NCBI RefSeq assembly: GCF_014692675.1
Contig: NZ_JABFCZ010000002.1
Span: 207,907-271,906, forward strand
DNA: 64,000 nucleotides
From: Roseibium aggregatum
Lineage (GTDB): Bacteria > Pseudomonadota > Alphaproteobacteria > Rhizobiales > Stappiaceae
Reading direction: 5' to 3'
The first letter of the stretch is position 1. Every line of letters starts with the position of its first letter. Under the pieces are notes generated by a model. It saw nothing but the letters and a program-made list of their open reading frames with translations, was not told where the DNA came from and did not search any database. The position numbers were made by a program, and so were the translations under genes. This document shows, piece by piece, positions 26,617-36,220 of the stretch.

Positions 26617-27942
26617 ATGGCAGATGCTTTGAAAGTCGGGGTCGCCGGCCTTGGAACCGTAGGAGCTTCCGTGGTCCGGCTGCTCGCCATGCATGGAGAC
26701 ATGATCGGCCGCAAGAGCGGCCGGTCGGTGAAAGTGACTGCCGTGTGCGCGCGCGACAAGACCCGCGACCGGGGCATCGACGTCTCCGGTCTCGACTGGT
26801 TCACCGATGCGGTGGAAATGGCGGAAAAGGCTGATATCGACGTCTTCGTCGAGCTGATCGGCGGCGACAGCGGCCCGGCCGAAGTCAGTGTGCGGACGGC
26901 GCTGGCCAGCGGCAAGCACGTGGTGACCGCAAACAAGGCGTTGCTTGCCCGCCACGGTGTGGATCTGGCGAAGCTCGCCGAAGAACATGAGGTCTGCCTG
27001 AACTACGAGGCGGCGGTGGCCGGAGGCATTCCGATCGTCAAGACGCTGCGCGAATCCATGTCCGGCAACGAGATTTCGCGCGTCTACGGTATCCTGAACG
27101 GCACCTGCAATTACATTCTGACCCGGATGGAAGCCGAGGGCATCAGCTTCGAGAACTGCCTTGCCGACGCGCAGCGGCTCGGTTACGCCGAAGCCGATCC
27201 GACCTTCGACATCGAAGGCAACGATACGGCGCACAAGTTGGCCATCCTCACCAGCCTGGCCTTCGGCACGGAGATCGCCGACGACAGTATCTATATCGAG
27301 GGCATCACCTCGATCACGACGGCCGACATCCAGGCCGCGGACGAACTCGGCTACCGGATCAAGCTCCTGGGCGTGGCGCAGCGGACCGATACAGGCATCG
27401 AGCAGCGCGTGCATCCGACCATGGTTCCGAAGTCCTCCGCCATCGCGCGGATCGACGGCGTCTTGAACGCGGTGGCCGTCGACGGCGACTTTGTCGGTGA
27501 AATCGTCCTGGTCGGCCCCGGCGCCGGCGGTGAAGCAACGGCCTCCTCCGTTGTTGCCGATATCGCGGATATCGCCCGCGGCGACGAGACCCCGGTGCTC
27601 GGCATGCCGGCGAAGGACCTGAAGGAATACAAGCGGGCCCGCATGCGCCTGCACGAGGGCGGCTATTACATGCGCCTGTCCGTCTACGACCGGCCGGGAG
27701 CCTTCGCCGAAATCGCGCGCTGCATGGCCGAGGCGGGGATTTCGCTGGAGTCGATCGTTCAGCGCCGGCACCGGGCGCCGGGCGATGACGATCACAAGGC
27801 TGAGGATGTCGCGCCTCAGCCTGTCATACTTATTACCTATGAAACGACGGAAGTTGCGGTTAAAGAGGCGCTTGAAGTGATTATGTCGAAGGGCGTGGTC
27901 GCCGACAAGCCGCAGATGATCCGCATCGAAAAGCTGAAATAA
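26617..27942 (+). CDS. hom: Homoserine dehydrogenase with ACT domain
   Basis: The 441-residue protein reduces aspartate semialdehyde to homoserine for Thr and Met synthesis. It has an NAD(P)-binding GVAGLGTVGASVVRLL near the N-terminus, ELIGGDSGPAEV, TANKALLARHG, and the catalytic signature region YGILNGTCNYILTRM with EADPTFDIEGNDTAHKL. A C-terminal ACT domain (YYMRLSVYDRPGAFAEIARC onward) implies threonine feedback. A 17-residue charged insert in the ACT domain (RAPGDDDHKAED) is common in this group. Its neighbours metY and the aminotransferase fit one amino-acid supply network, though metY is 15 kb away. Confidence 0.97.
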   Translation: MADALKVGVAGLGTVGASVVRLLAMHGDMIGRKSGRSVKVTAVCARDKTRDRGIDVSGLDWFTDAVEMAEKADIDVFVELIGGDSGPAEVSVRTALASGKHVVTANKALLARHGVDLAKLAEEHEVCLNYEAAVAGGIPIVKTLRESMSGNEISRVYGILNGTCNYILTRMEAEGISFENCLADAQRLGYAEADPTFDIEGNDTAHKLAILTSLAFGTEIADDSIYIEGITSITTADIQAADELGYRIKLLGVAQRTDTGIEQRVHPTMVPKSSAIARIDGVLNAVAVDGDFVGEIVLVGPGAGGEATASSVVADIADIARGDETPVLGMPAKDLKEYKRARMRLHEGGYYMRLSVYDRPGAFAEIARCMAEAGISLESIVQRRHRAPGDDDHKAEDVAPQPVILITYETTEVAVKEALEVIMSKGVVADKPQMIRIEKLK

Positions 27943-28006
27943 CAATTGCTTTATGCGGGCTGGCGCTTCGAGCGCGCCCTTAGGGACAGAGGGACTGGAG
28001 ATTTTG

Positions 28007-29002
28007 ATGTCGAAAACTGATGCCGGCGGAAGCGCAGCACTGGATCGCATTCTGACGCTTGAACTGGCACGCGTTGCCGAACGTGCCGCGGTATCGGCTG
28101 CGCGCCTGCGCGGCCATGGCGACGAAATGGCGGCCGACCAGGCGGCCGTGGATGCCATGCGGCGCGAACTGAACCGCCTGCCGATCGACGGTACCGTCGT
28201 GATCGGCGAGGGCGAACGCGACGAAGCGCCGATGCTTTATATCGGTGAGAACGTCGGCACCAAGAAGGGGCCGAAGGTCGACATCGCGCTGGATCCGCTG
28301 GAAGGCACAACCATTTGCGCCAAGAACCTGCCGAATTCCCTGGCCGTTATCGCCATGGCGCCGGCAGGCGACCTTTTGAATGCGCCGGACAGCTATATGG
28401 ACAAGATTGCCATCGGGCCCGGCTATCCCGCCGGCCTGATCGATCTGGATGCGCCGATTGCCGAGAACCTGGCCGCCGTGGCCAGGGAAAAGGGCGTGAA
28501 GATCAACGAGGTTACCGCCTGTGTGCTCGACCGTCCGCGCCATGCCCGGCTGATCGAGGACATCCGCGCCACGGGCGCGGCCATCCGCCTGATCGGCGAC
28601 GGTGACGTGGCCGGGGTGATCCACACCACCGATCCGGAAGAAACCGGCATCGACATCTATGCCGGCATCGGCGGAGCGCCGGAAGGCGTCCTGGCCGCCG
28701 CCGCGCTGCGTTGTATCGGCGGCCAGATGCAGACCCGCCTCGTCATCACCCGTGACGAGCAGGTGGAACGCGCCCACCGCATGGGGATCGACGACATTTC
28801 CCGCAAGTTCACTCTTGAGGAAATGGCCGGACCCGATGTGCTGTTTGCCGCCACCGGCGTGACCGACGGCAACATGCTGCAGGGCGTGCGTTTCGGCCGG
28901 AACTGCATAACGACCCATACGGTCGTCATGCGCTCGTCCACCGGCACCGTGCGTTACCTTAAGGCGCAGCACACGCAGCTGGAAAAATTCCACCTCGATT
29001 GA
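28007..29002 (+). CDS. glpX: Class II fructose-1,6-bisphosphatase
   Basis: The 331-residue protein carries the GlpX motifs GEGERDEAPMLYIGE, DPLEGTT (lithium-sensitive phosphatase signature), and TRDEQVERAHRMGI. It hydrolyses fructose-1,6-bisphosphate in gluconeogenesis. The frame opens 18 codons upstream; ATG 28007 has CTGGAG six bases before it and gives the normal length. It follows hom by 64 bases and is probably cotranscribed; hom-glpX-recJ is a familiar alphaproteobacterial order. Confidence 0.96.
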   Translation: MSKTDAGGSAALDRILTLELARVAERAAVSAARLRGHGDEMAADQAAVDAMRRELNRLPIDGTVVIGEGERDEAPMLYIGENVGTKKGPKVDIALDPLEGTTICAKNLPNSLAVIAMAPAGDLLNAPDSYMDKIAIGPGYPAGLIDLDAPIAENLAAVAREKGVKINEVTACVLDRPRHARLIEDIRATGAAIRLIGDGDVAGVIHTTDPEETGIDIYAGIGGAPEGVLAAAALRCIGGQMQTRLVITRDEQVERAHRMGIDDISRKFTLEEMAGPDVLFAATGVTDGNMLQGVRFGRNCITTHTVVMRSSTGTVRYLKAQHTQLEKFHLD

Positions 29003-29053
29003 GGACAGGCGATTGATGTTGGGCGGACTGCTCCCGACAGGAAAGAAGACCCC

Positions 29054-30889
29054 ATGAACGGCCCGACCGGCAGTGACGGTTCGGGCCGTCTTGTTCTGGG
29101 CGTTGCCCGCTCGGCCAATGACAATGCCTGGCGGGAACGGCTCGACCAGGCGCAGGCCCTCAACGCCATGACGATCGCGCAGCGGCTCGGCGTGCCGGAT
29201 GTGCTGGCGCGGGTCATGGCGGCGCGCGGTGTGGAGCCGGAAGGAGCCGAAGACTTCCTGGCGCCCTCGCTGAAGATGCTGATGCCGGACCCGTCCCGGC
29301 TGGTCGACATGGACGCGGCCGTCGAGCGCGTTGCCGATGCGGTGCAAGGCGGCACGAAGATCGCGATTTTCGGCGACTACGATGTGGACGGAGCGACCTC
29401 GTCGGCCATTCTCGCCAAATACCTGCGCTGGCTGGGGCTTGATCCGGTCATCCACATTCCGGACCGGATCATCGAAGGCTACGGACCGAACGGTCCCGCA
29501 ATCGAGGCCCTGAAGGAAGGCGGGGCGGGGTTGCTCGTCACGGTCGACTGCGGCAGCACCTCGTTCGAGGCGTTCGAGGTTTCCAGGCAACTAGGACTTG
29601 AGGTGGTCGTCATCGATCATCACCAGGTCGGCGAGGAACTGCCGAAAGTCCGGGCGCTGGTCAACCCGAACCGGCAGGACGATCTGTCGGGGCAGGGGCA
29701 TCTGGCTGCCGTCGGCGTCACCTTTCTGTTCCTGGTCGGGCTGAACCGGGAGCTCCGGCGGCGCGGGTTTTTCCAGGGGCATGGCTTCCAGGGACGAGGC
29801 GAACCGGACCTGATGGCCCTTCTGGATCTGGTCGCTCTCGGTACGGTGTGCGACGTGGTGCCGCTCAAGGGGCTCAACCGCGCCTATGTCACCCGGGGGC
29901 TTGCGGTCATGCACAAGCGGCTCAATCCGGGACTGGCCTCGCTCGCCGATGCCGCGCGAGTTGCGGGAAAGCCCGCGCCCTATCACCTGGGCTTCCTGCT
30001 CGGACCCCGGATCAACGCCGGCGGACGCATCGGCGATGCGGCGCTGGGCGCACGGCTCCTGACCTGCGACGATGGCTACGAGGCTCGCGAGATCGCCGCC
30101 CGGCTCGACCAGCTCAATACCGAACGCCAGGCGATGGAAGCCGTCATGCTGGAGCAGGCCGGCGCCCAGGCGGCCATTGCGCTCGAACAGGGCGACCTGG
30201 CGGTGCTGATCACCGGTTCCGACGACTGGCATCCGGGCATCGTCGGACTGATCGCCTCGCGCCTCAAGGAGGCCCACCGCAGGCCGGCCTTCGCGGTCGC
30301 CTTCGATGAAACCGGCAAGGGGACCGGATCCGGACGGTCTATCCAGGGTGTCGACCTCGGCAAGGCCGTGCGCCAGGCGGTCGACCTGAAGCTCCTGGAA
30401 AAGGGCGGCGGTCACGCCATGGCTGCGGGTCTGACGGTCATGCGCGACAAGCTCGACGACCTGACCGCCTATTTCAACGAAACGCTGGCTGAGGATGTGG
30501 AAGAGGCGGCGTCGAAACGCGACCTGAAGATCGACGGCGCGCTGACGGCGACCGGCGCGACGCTGGACCTGATGGAAAAACTGGAGCAGGCAGGCCCTTT
30601 CGGCGCCGGTCATCCTGAGCCGGTGTTCGCCTTTCCGGCCCATCGGGTCGCTTTTGCCGACGTGGTCGGCAAGGGGCATGTGCGTGCCAGTATTGCCGCC
30701 CCGGACGGAACGACCCTCAAGGCGATATCCTTCAAGGCCGATGACAAGCCGCACGGCAAGATGCTGCTGGAGGGGCGGGGCCGGAACCTGCATGTGGCCG
30801 GAACGCTTTCGATCGATACCTGGCAGGGCAGTCCGAAGGTGCAGCTTCGCATCCTGGATGTGGCGGACCCGCAGAAAGTGCGGGTCTGA
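29054..30889 (+). CDS. recJ: Single-stranded-DNA-specific 5'-3' exonuclease RecJ
   Basis: The 611-residue protein has the DHH-family motifs GDYDVDGATSS (from Asp108), VDCGSTS, VIDHHQ (Asp188-His-His) and, in the DHHA1 domain, GSGRSIQGVDLG with GGGHAMAAG. A C-terminal OB fold ends in VQLRILDVADP. RecJ degrades 5' single-stranded DNA in RecF-type recombination and base-excision or mismatch repair. Length fits the alphaproteobacterial form. AGGAAAG precedes ATG 29054. Confidence 0.96.
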   Translation: MNGPTGSDGSGRLVLGVARSANDNAWRERLDQAQALNAMTIAQRLGVPDVLARVMAARGVEPEGAEDFLAPSLKMLMPDPSRLVDMDAAVERVADAVQGGTKIAIFGDYDVDGATSSAILAKYLRWLGLDPVIHIPDRIIEGYGPNGPAIEALKEGGAGLLVTVDCGSTSFEAFEVSRQLGLEVVVIDHHQVGEELPKVRALVNPNRQDDLSGQGHLAAVGVTFLFLVGLNRELRRRGFFQGHGFQGRGEPDLMALLDLVALGTVCDVVPLKGLNRAYVTRGLAVMHKRLNPGLASLADAARVAGKPAPYHLGFLLGPRINAGGRIGDAALGARLLTCDDGYEAREIAARLDQLNTERQAMEAVMLEQAGAQAAIALEQGDLAVLITGSDDWHPGIVGLIASRLKEAHRRPAFAVAFDETGKGTGSGRSIQGVDLGKAVRQAVDLKLLEKGGGHAMAAGLTVMRDKLDDLTAYFNETLAEDVEEAASKRDLKIDGALTATGATLDLMEKLEQAGPFGAGHPEPVFAFPAHRVAFADVVGKGHVRASIAAPDGTTLKAISFKADDKPHGKMLLEGRGRNLHVAGTLSIDTWQGSPKVQLRILDVADPQKVRV

Positions 30890-30983
30890 GGGTCCTGTTA
30901 AACATGCTTAACCGCCGTTAACCAATTGGAAACGTCCCCGGGCCTAGCCTTTTTGCAGGCAGAAGGAATCGCCGGGGGCTGAC

Positions 30984-31184
30984 ATGCACGCTCAGGAAGA
31001 GCTGAAGAACCTTTTCACCGAAATCGAACAATCCAGCGACCGGGCGCTTGCCGGACTGCAGAAGGTCCGCGCGACCGCGAAGCTGCAGGCCTTGCCGAGC
31101 AACCGGCAGATGATGGCGCTGCAGGCGGCTTTCCTCGGTGCGCTGGCCTCGCTGATGGCGCTCTGGATCAGCCGCGGGGCCTAG
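30984..31184 (+). CDS. 66-residue putative tail-anchored small protein
   Basis: The frame encodes a charged amphipathic N-terminal helix (QEELKNLFTEIEQSSDRALA), a basic middle, and one C-terminal hydrophobic segment (about residues 44-63) ending in RGA. That pattern suggests a helical cytoplasmic part tethered to the membrane. No family is recognised. It stands alone after recJ with its own 94-base upstream region. Reality rests on the coherent amphipathic/TM layout and its fit in an otherwise empty gap. Confidence 0.5.
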   Translation: MHAQEELKNLFTEIEQSSDRALAGLQKVRATAKLQALPSNRQMMALQAAFLGALASLMALWISRGA

Positions 31185-31277
31185 AGCATCGGGCGATAAC
31201 GTCGCCGGATCCTCTTTACGTGTCCTGAAATATCGGGCAGAGGTGACATGAGTTGCACCTTGCCCGGAGCCTTTTGA

Positions 31278-32174
31278 ATGCAGGACTACGCCATCGCCTT
31301 GTGTGCGCTCAATCTCGGCTTCGCTCCCGGGTCGCCTGCCGCGTTCGCTCAGCACATCGAAGAGAAAATGGCGAAAGCCGCCCGGCAGGGCGCGCGGTTT
31401 GTCGTTTTTCCCGAATATGCCATCGAGGCAGCGCTCGCCTGGAAACCGGCGGATCTTCCGCCAACCGGGGAGATGGCTTTTCTTGCCGACGCCGGCGCGG
31501 ACCTGATCGAATTGCTGAGGCCCTTTCCGGTACGACACGGAATTTCCCTGCTTTGCGGCTCCATGCCTGTCGTCTGTGAAGGCGGGCATTCCAACACGGC
31601 GGTTCTTCTGACCGCAGACGGTCGTGAGATCCGGCAGGAGAAACTGTCGCTGACCCCCGGAGAGCAGGACGCGGACAGCTGGGATCTGACACCGGGAACC
31701 ACGCTGAACGTCTTCGAACTGGACGGCCTGCGCATGGCGATCCTGATCTGCCTCGATGTGGAGATGCCGGCGCTCTCGTGTCTGCTGGCGCCGGAGAAGC
31801 TCGATCTTCTGCTGGTGCCGTCCATGACGGAAAAGCTCTCCGGCTATCACCGGGTCTTCGGCTGCGCGAAAGCACGGGCGGTGGAGCTGATGACGGCCGT
31901 TGCCGTGTGCGGAACCGTGGGCGCGGCGAAGGGCACGACCCAAATGCCGACCAATGTCTCAGGCGCGTCCCTGTTTCTGCCTTGCGAGGAGGAATTGGGC
32001 TTTACAGGCATCGGCGCTGAAATCGCTCCGACGGGCGGGGAAGGGGGCGAGGAGCCCTTCCTGATTGCGAACGTGCCGGTTGAGACATTACGCACACTCC
32101 GCGGAGGGTCGGCGGAGGTCTGGCCCGGATCCTGGTCGGCAGGCCATATCAATGTCATGCGGGAAGCCGGCTAA
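31278..32174 (+). CDS. Carbon-nitrogen hydrolase (nitrilase superfamily)
   Basis: A 298-residue protein with the nitrilase Glu-Lys-Cys triad: Glu46 in VVFPEYA, Lys122 in QEKLSLTP and Cys158 in LICLDVEMP. Family members cleave amides or nitriles, often N-carbamoyl or omega-amidase substrates. Substrate cannot be told. The cysteine motif differs from the usual CYDxxFP pattern (CLDVEMP), so it belongs to a less studied subgroup. GGAGCC lies upstream of ATG 31278. Confidence 0.85.
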   Translation: MQDYAIALCALNLGFAPGSPAAFAQHIEEKMAKAARQGARFVVFPEYAIEAALAWKPADLPPTGEMAFLADAGADLIELLRPFPVRHGISLLCGSMPVVCEGGHSNTAVLLTADGREIRQEKLSLTPGEQDADSWDLTPGTTLNVFELDGLRMAILICLDVEMPALSCLLAPEKLDLLLVPSMTEKLSGYHRVFGCAKARAVELMTAVAVCGTVGAAKGTTQMPTNVSGASLFLPCEEELGFTGIGAEIAPTGGEGGEEPFLIANVPVETLRTLRGGSAEVWPGSWSAGHINVMREAG

Positions 32175-32329
32175 ATTTCCCATTGAGAATTTTCGCTAGG
32201 GGAATTAAGCAAGATTTCACAAAATGCGCACAATGTGCACTTATTGCTGGACATCGCATCGGCTTGGGCGTATTTCCCTAAGTGAAAATCCTTATTCCGA
32301 TTCCCGATAAACCCGCCCGATAGACCCGG

Positions 32330-32821
32330 ATGACAACAACAGCACTTACACCGCCGTCAGTTTCGCTTTTCCTGCAGACCCTCGTTGGCATATTCAAGCG
32401 GCCGCCCCGGCTTCAGGTCGCCGCGATGTGCTATCGCAAGTCGCGGAACGGGCTGGAGGTTCTGCTGGTGACGTCCCGCGGAACCGGAAGGTGGATCCTG
32501 CCGAAGGGCTGGCCGGAACTGAAGGAAGCGGCCCATGAGACGGCAGCGGCGGAAGCCTATGAAGAAGCGGGCGTCGTCGGTTCGGCCGAAAGCAGGCCGT
32601 TTGCCCATTTCCGCTCCTACAAGGGGATGGACGGCGGACTGAACCTTCGCATCCGTGTCGATGTCTACCTGGTCAAGGCCAAAGACCAGCTCAAGGACTA
32701 TCCGGAACACGGACAGAGGGATGTCGCCTGGGTTCCGGTTGCAAAAGCGATCGAGATGACCGACGAGCCGGGCCTGAAGCGGGTCTTGAGGCGTTTCGAG
32801 GCGCATTTCAAACACGACTGA
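32330..32821 (+). CDS. NUDIX hydrolase (diphosphoinositol-polyphosphate-hydrolase-like)
   Basis: A 163-residue NUDIX protein whose box begins at GWPELKEAAHETAAAEAYEE and ends AGV. The usual Arg of REUxEE is Ala here (AEAYEE), as in the DIPP-like bacterial subgroup. The preceding RGTGRWILPKGW is also typical of that subgroup. It hydrolyses a nucleoside- or inositol-type diphosphate linked to another moiety; substrate unknown. It is preceded by a 155-base AT-rich gap. Confidence 0.88.
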   Translation: MTTTALTPPSVSLFLQTLVGIFKRPPRLQVAAMCYRKSRNGLEVLLVTSRGTGRWILPKGWPELKEAAHETAAAEAYEEAGVVGSAESRPFAHFRSYKGMDGGLNLRIRVDVYLVKAKDQLKDYPEHGQRDVAWVPVAKAIEMTDEPGLKRVLRRFEAHFKHD

Positions 32822-32995
32822 GTGGTCCGGGCCCCTCGAATGGCCGAGAAACTGCCGAATTTTGTATTAGATGGCTAAGAAATCTATGGACTAGCGCTCC
32901 TGCGCAATTGATTCCTGGCCGTAATTGTTTATCCCTGCACCCTGCGAACGACCGGGTACTTACGCCCGGAGACCGAAAGCCCGGGAACGAGGTGC

Positions 32996-34498
32996 ATGGA
33001 CGTTCACAAGAGCTACAAGAAGCCAACCCTCGACAAGGATCTGGACAAGATCACCTATATCGAGGAGGCCGCCACCAATGTCGGCCGGGGTCTGGCTGCG
33101 CCCGGATTTGCGTTTCTCTTCATCATTCTGTCCGGGGCTGTCGCCGGCATCTACATGACCGGCACCCATGGAGCGGCGGTGATCATGGCTGCCGCGGCCA
33201 TCGGTGCCTATATGGCGCTGAATATCGGCGCCAACGATGTGGCGAACAACGTCGGCCCGGCCGTCGGCTCGCGCGCCATGACAATGGTGACCGCCCTGAT
33301 CATTGCGGCCCTGTTTGAAAGCGCAGGCGCGCTGATTGCCGGCGGCGATGTGGTCGGGACGATTTCCAAGGGGATTATCGATCCCAACATGGTCAGCGAT
33401 CCGTCGGTCTTCATGGCGGCGATGATGGCCGCTCTGGTGTCCTCGGCCTTGTGGATCAACCTCGCGACCTGGCTGGGCGCGCCGGTCTCGACGACCCATT
33501 CGATCGTCGGCGGCGTCATGGGCGCCGGTATTGCGGCCGCCGGGATGTCCTCGGTGAACTGGCCGACAATGGGCAGTATCGTTGCCAGCTGGGTGATCTC
33601 GCCTTTGCTTGGCGGCGTGATCGCCGCCATCTTCCTGGCGATCATCAAGACCTTCATCATCTATCAGGACGACAAGATCGCCGCGGCGCGGCGCTGGGTC
33701 CCGATCCTGATCGCGATCATGACGGGCTGCTTTGCAGCCTATCTGGCGATGAAGGGACTGAAGCACCTCTACAAGATCAGCCTGTTAGAGGCGTTGGCCG
33801 GCGGCTTCGTCATCGGACTGGTTTCCTGGGCCATCGTCCGGCCGCTGATCCGGATGCAGTCGGAGGGCCTTGAAAACCGCAACCAGTCCCTGCGCAAGCT
33901 GTTTGCGCTGCCGCTGATCTGTTCTGCGGCACTCCTGTCCTTTGCCCACGGCGCCAATGACGTTGCCAATGCGGTCGGGCCGCTGGCTGCGATCGTGCAC
34001 ACCGCCGGACTTGGCGAGGTCGTCGCGAAGGTGGCCATTCCGCTCTGGGTGATGGCGGTCGGTGCGCTCGGGATCTCCTTCGGGCTTCTCCTGTTCGGTC
34101 CGAAGCTGATCAACATGGTCGGCCAGCAGATCACCAAGCTCAACCCGATGCGCGCCTATTGTGTCGCCCTTTCGGCGGCGATCACCGTGATTGTCGCCTC
34201 CGGACTGGGGCTGCCGGTCAGTTCGACCCATATTGCGGTCGGCGCGGTCTTCGGCGTCGGGTTCTTCCGGGAATGGTACACGGAACGCTCGACGCGCCGG
34301 ATGGAATACCTGAACAAGAACAACGTGCAGATGGAAAAGAAGGTTCGTCCTGTCCGGAACAGGGAAGAACAGAACCGGCGCATGCTGGTGCGCAGGGCTC
34401 ACTTCATGACGATCGTTGCGGCCTGGGTTATCACCGTGCCGGCTGCGGCGCTGCTGTCGGGCGGGCTGTTTTTCGTTCTGCGCCCACTGATGGGCTGA
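32996..34498 (+). CDS. Inorganic phosphate transporter, PiT family
   Basis: The 500-residue membrane protein has the duplicated PiT signature: GANDVANNVGP at about 78-88 and GANDVANAVGP at about 324-334, each followed by PVSTTHSIVGG or PVSSTHIAVGA. It has roughly ten or more helices, a 35-residue soluble N-terminus, and a basic cytoplasmic loop (KKVRPVRNREEQNRR). It imports phosphate with protons or as metal phosphate. No Pho-box was recognised in the 174 bases upstream. A strong terminator follows. Confidence 0.95.
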   Translation: MDVHKSYKKPTLDKDLDKITYIEEAATNVGRGLAAPGFAFLFIILSGAVAGIYMTGTHGAAVIMAAAAIGAYMALNIGANDVANNVGPAVGSRAMTMVTALIIAALFESAGALIAGGDVVGTISKGIIDPNMVSDPSVFMAAMMAALVSSALWINLATWLGAPVSTTHSIVGGVMGAGIAAAGMSSVNWPTMGSIVASWVISPLLGGVIAAIFLAIIKTFIIYQDDKIAAARRWVPILIAIMTGCFAAYLAMKGLKHLYKISLLEALAGGFVIGLVSWAIVRPLIRMQSEGLENRNQSLRKLFALPLICSAALLSFAHGANDVANAVGPLAAIVHTAGLGEVVAKVAIPLWVMAVGALGISFGLLLFGPKLINMVGQQITKLNPMRAYCVALSAAITVIVASGLGLPVSSTHIAVGAVFGVGFFREWYTERSTRRMEYLNKNNVQMEKKVRPVRNREEQNRRMLVRRAHFMTIVAAWVITVPAAALLSGGLFFVLRPLMG

Positions 34499-34527
34499 TC
34501 CGGATAACCGGCTGTTCGGGGGATATA

Positions 34528-34553
34528 AAAACGGGGGGCAAGCCCCCCGTTTT
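34528..34553. terminator. Bidirectional terminator between pit and tupA
   Basis: AAAACGGGGGG and CCCCCCGTTTT form an 11-bp perfect stem with loop CAAG, flanked by A and T runs, between convergent genes. Confidence 0.93.
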
Positions 34554-34583
34554 CGTGTCTGCCGTCCAAATTTCCCGATCGGG

Positions 34584-35426
34584 TCAGTTGGATGCGGATC
34601 CCTTCGCATTCGGGAAGAACAGCTGTTCGCCGTCGACCTTGTAGGAAGCGATGGCTTTCTGACCCTCCGCTCCGATCAGCCAGTCGATGAATTCCTGGCC
34701 GGCTTCCGCCTTTACGTTCGGGTGTTTTTCCGGATTGACCAGCATGACGCCGTACTGGTTGAACAGGCGGTCGTCGCCCTGGGTCAGGATTTCAAGCGCA
34801 TCCTTGTTCTTGAAGGCGAGCCAGGTGGCGCGGTCGGACATGGTGTAGGCGCCCATGCCGGCAGCCGCGTTCAGGGTTGCGCCCATGCCGGAGCCGGTTT
34901 CCCGGTACCAGTCGCCGGATGCGGCGGTCGGGTCGATACCCGTCTGCTTCCACAAGGCGCGTTCCTTTTTGTGGGTGCCGCTGTCATCGCCGCGGGAGGC
35001 GAAGATGGCCTTGCTGTCGGCGATCTTCTTGAGGGCCGCGGTCACGTCGGTCATGCCCTTGATGCCGGCCGGATCGTTCTTCGGCCCGACGATGACGAAG
35101 TCGTTGTACATGACGTCGAAGCGCTTCACGCCGAAGCCGTCGGCGACGAATTTCTCTTCGGCCGGCTTTGCGTGGACGAGCAGGACGTCACCGTCGCCAT
35201 TGGCGGCATTTTTCAGAGCCTGGCCGGTACCGACCGCGACGACGCGGACTTCAATCCCGGATTTTTTCTGGAACTTGGGCAGGATATAGTCGAGCAGGCC
35301 GGAATTCTGGGTCGACGTGGTCGACTGGACGACGATGAATTTGTCCGCCGCAAATGCTGCGGCACTTGCTCCGACCGTCAGGCCGATTGCCACGACCCCT
35401 GCGGCCAGGCGTTTGAAAAGGCTCAT
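34584..35426 (-). CDS. tupA: Tungstate/molybdate ABC transporter, substrate-binding protein
   Basis: A 280-residue periplasmic protein with a Sec signal peptide cleaved after AFA (residue 27). TTSTQNSG (36-43), VAVGTGQALKNA, DVLLVHAKPAEEKFV, SRGDDSGTHKKE and YTMSDRATWLA match TupA-type tungstate-binding proteins, which prefer tungstate over molybdate. GGGAGAG precedes ATG 35426. It is the last gene of the permease-ATPase-binding protein operon. Specificity is inferred from family motifs. Confidence 0.92.
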   Translation of the reverse strand: MSLFKRLAAGVVAIGLTVGASAAAFAADKFIVVQSTTSTQNSGLLDYILPKFQKKSGIEVRVVAVGTGQALKNAANGDGDVLLVHAKPAEEKFVADGFGVKRFDVMYNDFVIVGPKNDPAGIKGMTDVTAALKKIADSKAIFASRGDDSGTHKKERALWKQTGIDPTAASGDWYRETGSGMGATLNAAAGMGAYTMSDRATWLAFKNKDALEILTQGDDRLFNQYGVMLVNPEKHPNVKAEAGQEFIDWLIGAEGQKAIASYKVDGEQLFFPNAKGSASN

Positions 35427-35455
35427 ATCTGTTCTCTCCCTTATGAGTTTGTGAC

Positions 35456-36220
35456 CTAGATAAGGATCTCGCCGGCCAGATAGGCGCGGGCGGCCTCGGA
35501 TTCAGGCCGGTCGAAGAAGGCCTTCGCCGGCTTGTGCTCGGTGATCCGTCCGGCATGGATGAAGACGACCTCCTCGGCGAGGCGGCGGGCCTGGTGCGGG
35601 GCATGGGTGATCATGATCACCTTCACCCCGGAGCGCCGGACCTTGGAGATTGCCTGCTCGATGAGCAGGGTCGAGGCCGGGTCCAGGTTGGCGGTCGGTT
35701 CGTCCAGCATCAGGACCTTCGGCTTCAGGATCAGCGCGCGGGCGAGCGCCAGCCGTTGCTGCTCACCGCCGGACAGGACCCGGGCCGGACGTCTGGCCAG
35801 GGATTCAAGTCCCAGGTCCGCAAGGGCTTCCTTCAGCCGGATCGCCCTGTCAGGGATTCTGCGCAGTCCCAAGGCGAAGTTCAGATTTGCGGAAACCGAG
35901 CGGCGCAGCAGAACAGGCTTCTGGAACACGAGCGCCTGTTCCTTGCGAATGGCTTTCGTCAACGGCTGACCGGACCATCTGACGTCCCCGGAGGTCGGTT
36001 CGAGCAGGCCGTGCAGCAGGCGAAGCAGCACGCTTTTGCCGGCGCCGTTCGGTCCCATCAGGACGGTCAGGTGATCCGTGGCGAGATCCAGATCGATGCC
36101 CTTGAGAATTTCCGTATTGTCCGTGGCAAATGTCAGATTGCGGACCTGCAGCGGCATCGGCGATGGCGCAGACTGAAGCCGGATTTCCGAATGAGCGGTA
36201 ATGCTGACGACCTCATGCAT
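35456..36220 (-). CDS. tupC: Tungstate-type ABC transporter ATP-binding protein
   Basis: The 254-residue ATPase has Walker A GPNGAGKS (56-63), Q-loop VFQKPVL, signature LSGGEQQRLALARA, Walker B VLMLDEPT and switch HAPHQARRLA (His preceded by IT). ATG 36220 overlaps the end of the permease gene by eight bases (ATGCATGA), so the pair is likely coupled. The frame runs 18 codons upstream but inside tupB. Energises the TupB permease. Confidence 0.92.
   Translation of the reverse strand: MHEVVSITAHSEIRLQSAPSPMPLQVRNLTFATDNTEILKGIDLDLATDHLTVLMGPNGAGKSVLLRLLHGLLEPTSGDVRWSGQPLTKAIRKEQALVFQKPVLLRRSVSANLNFALGLRRIPDRAIRLKEALADLGLESLARRPARVLSGGEQQRLALARALILKPKVLMLDEPTANLDPASTLLIEQAISKVRRSGVKVIMITHAPHQARRLAEEVVFIHAGRITEHKPAKAFFDRPESEAARAYLAGEILI

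Noticed and set aside
32220..32250. GCACA-A-TGTGC dyad before the NUDIX gene
   Set aside because: Only five-bp arms in an AT-rich gap; such repeats occur by chance.
32822..32995. Pho-box upstream of the PiT transporter
   Set aside because: No tandem CTGTCAT-like repeats were found.
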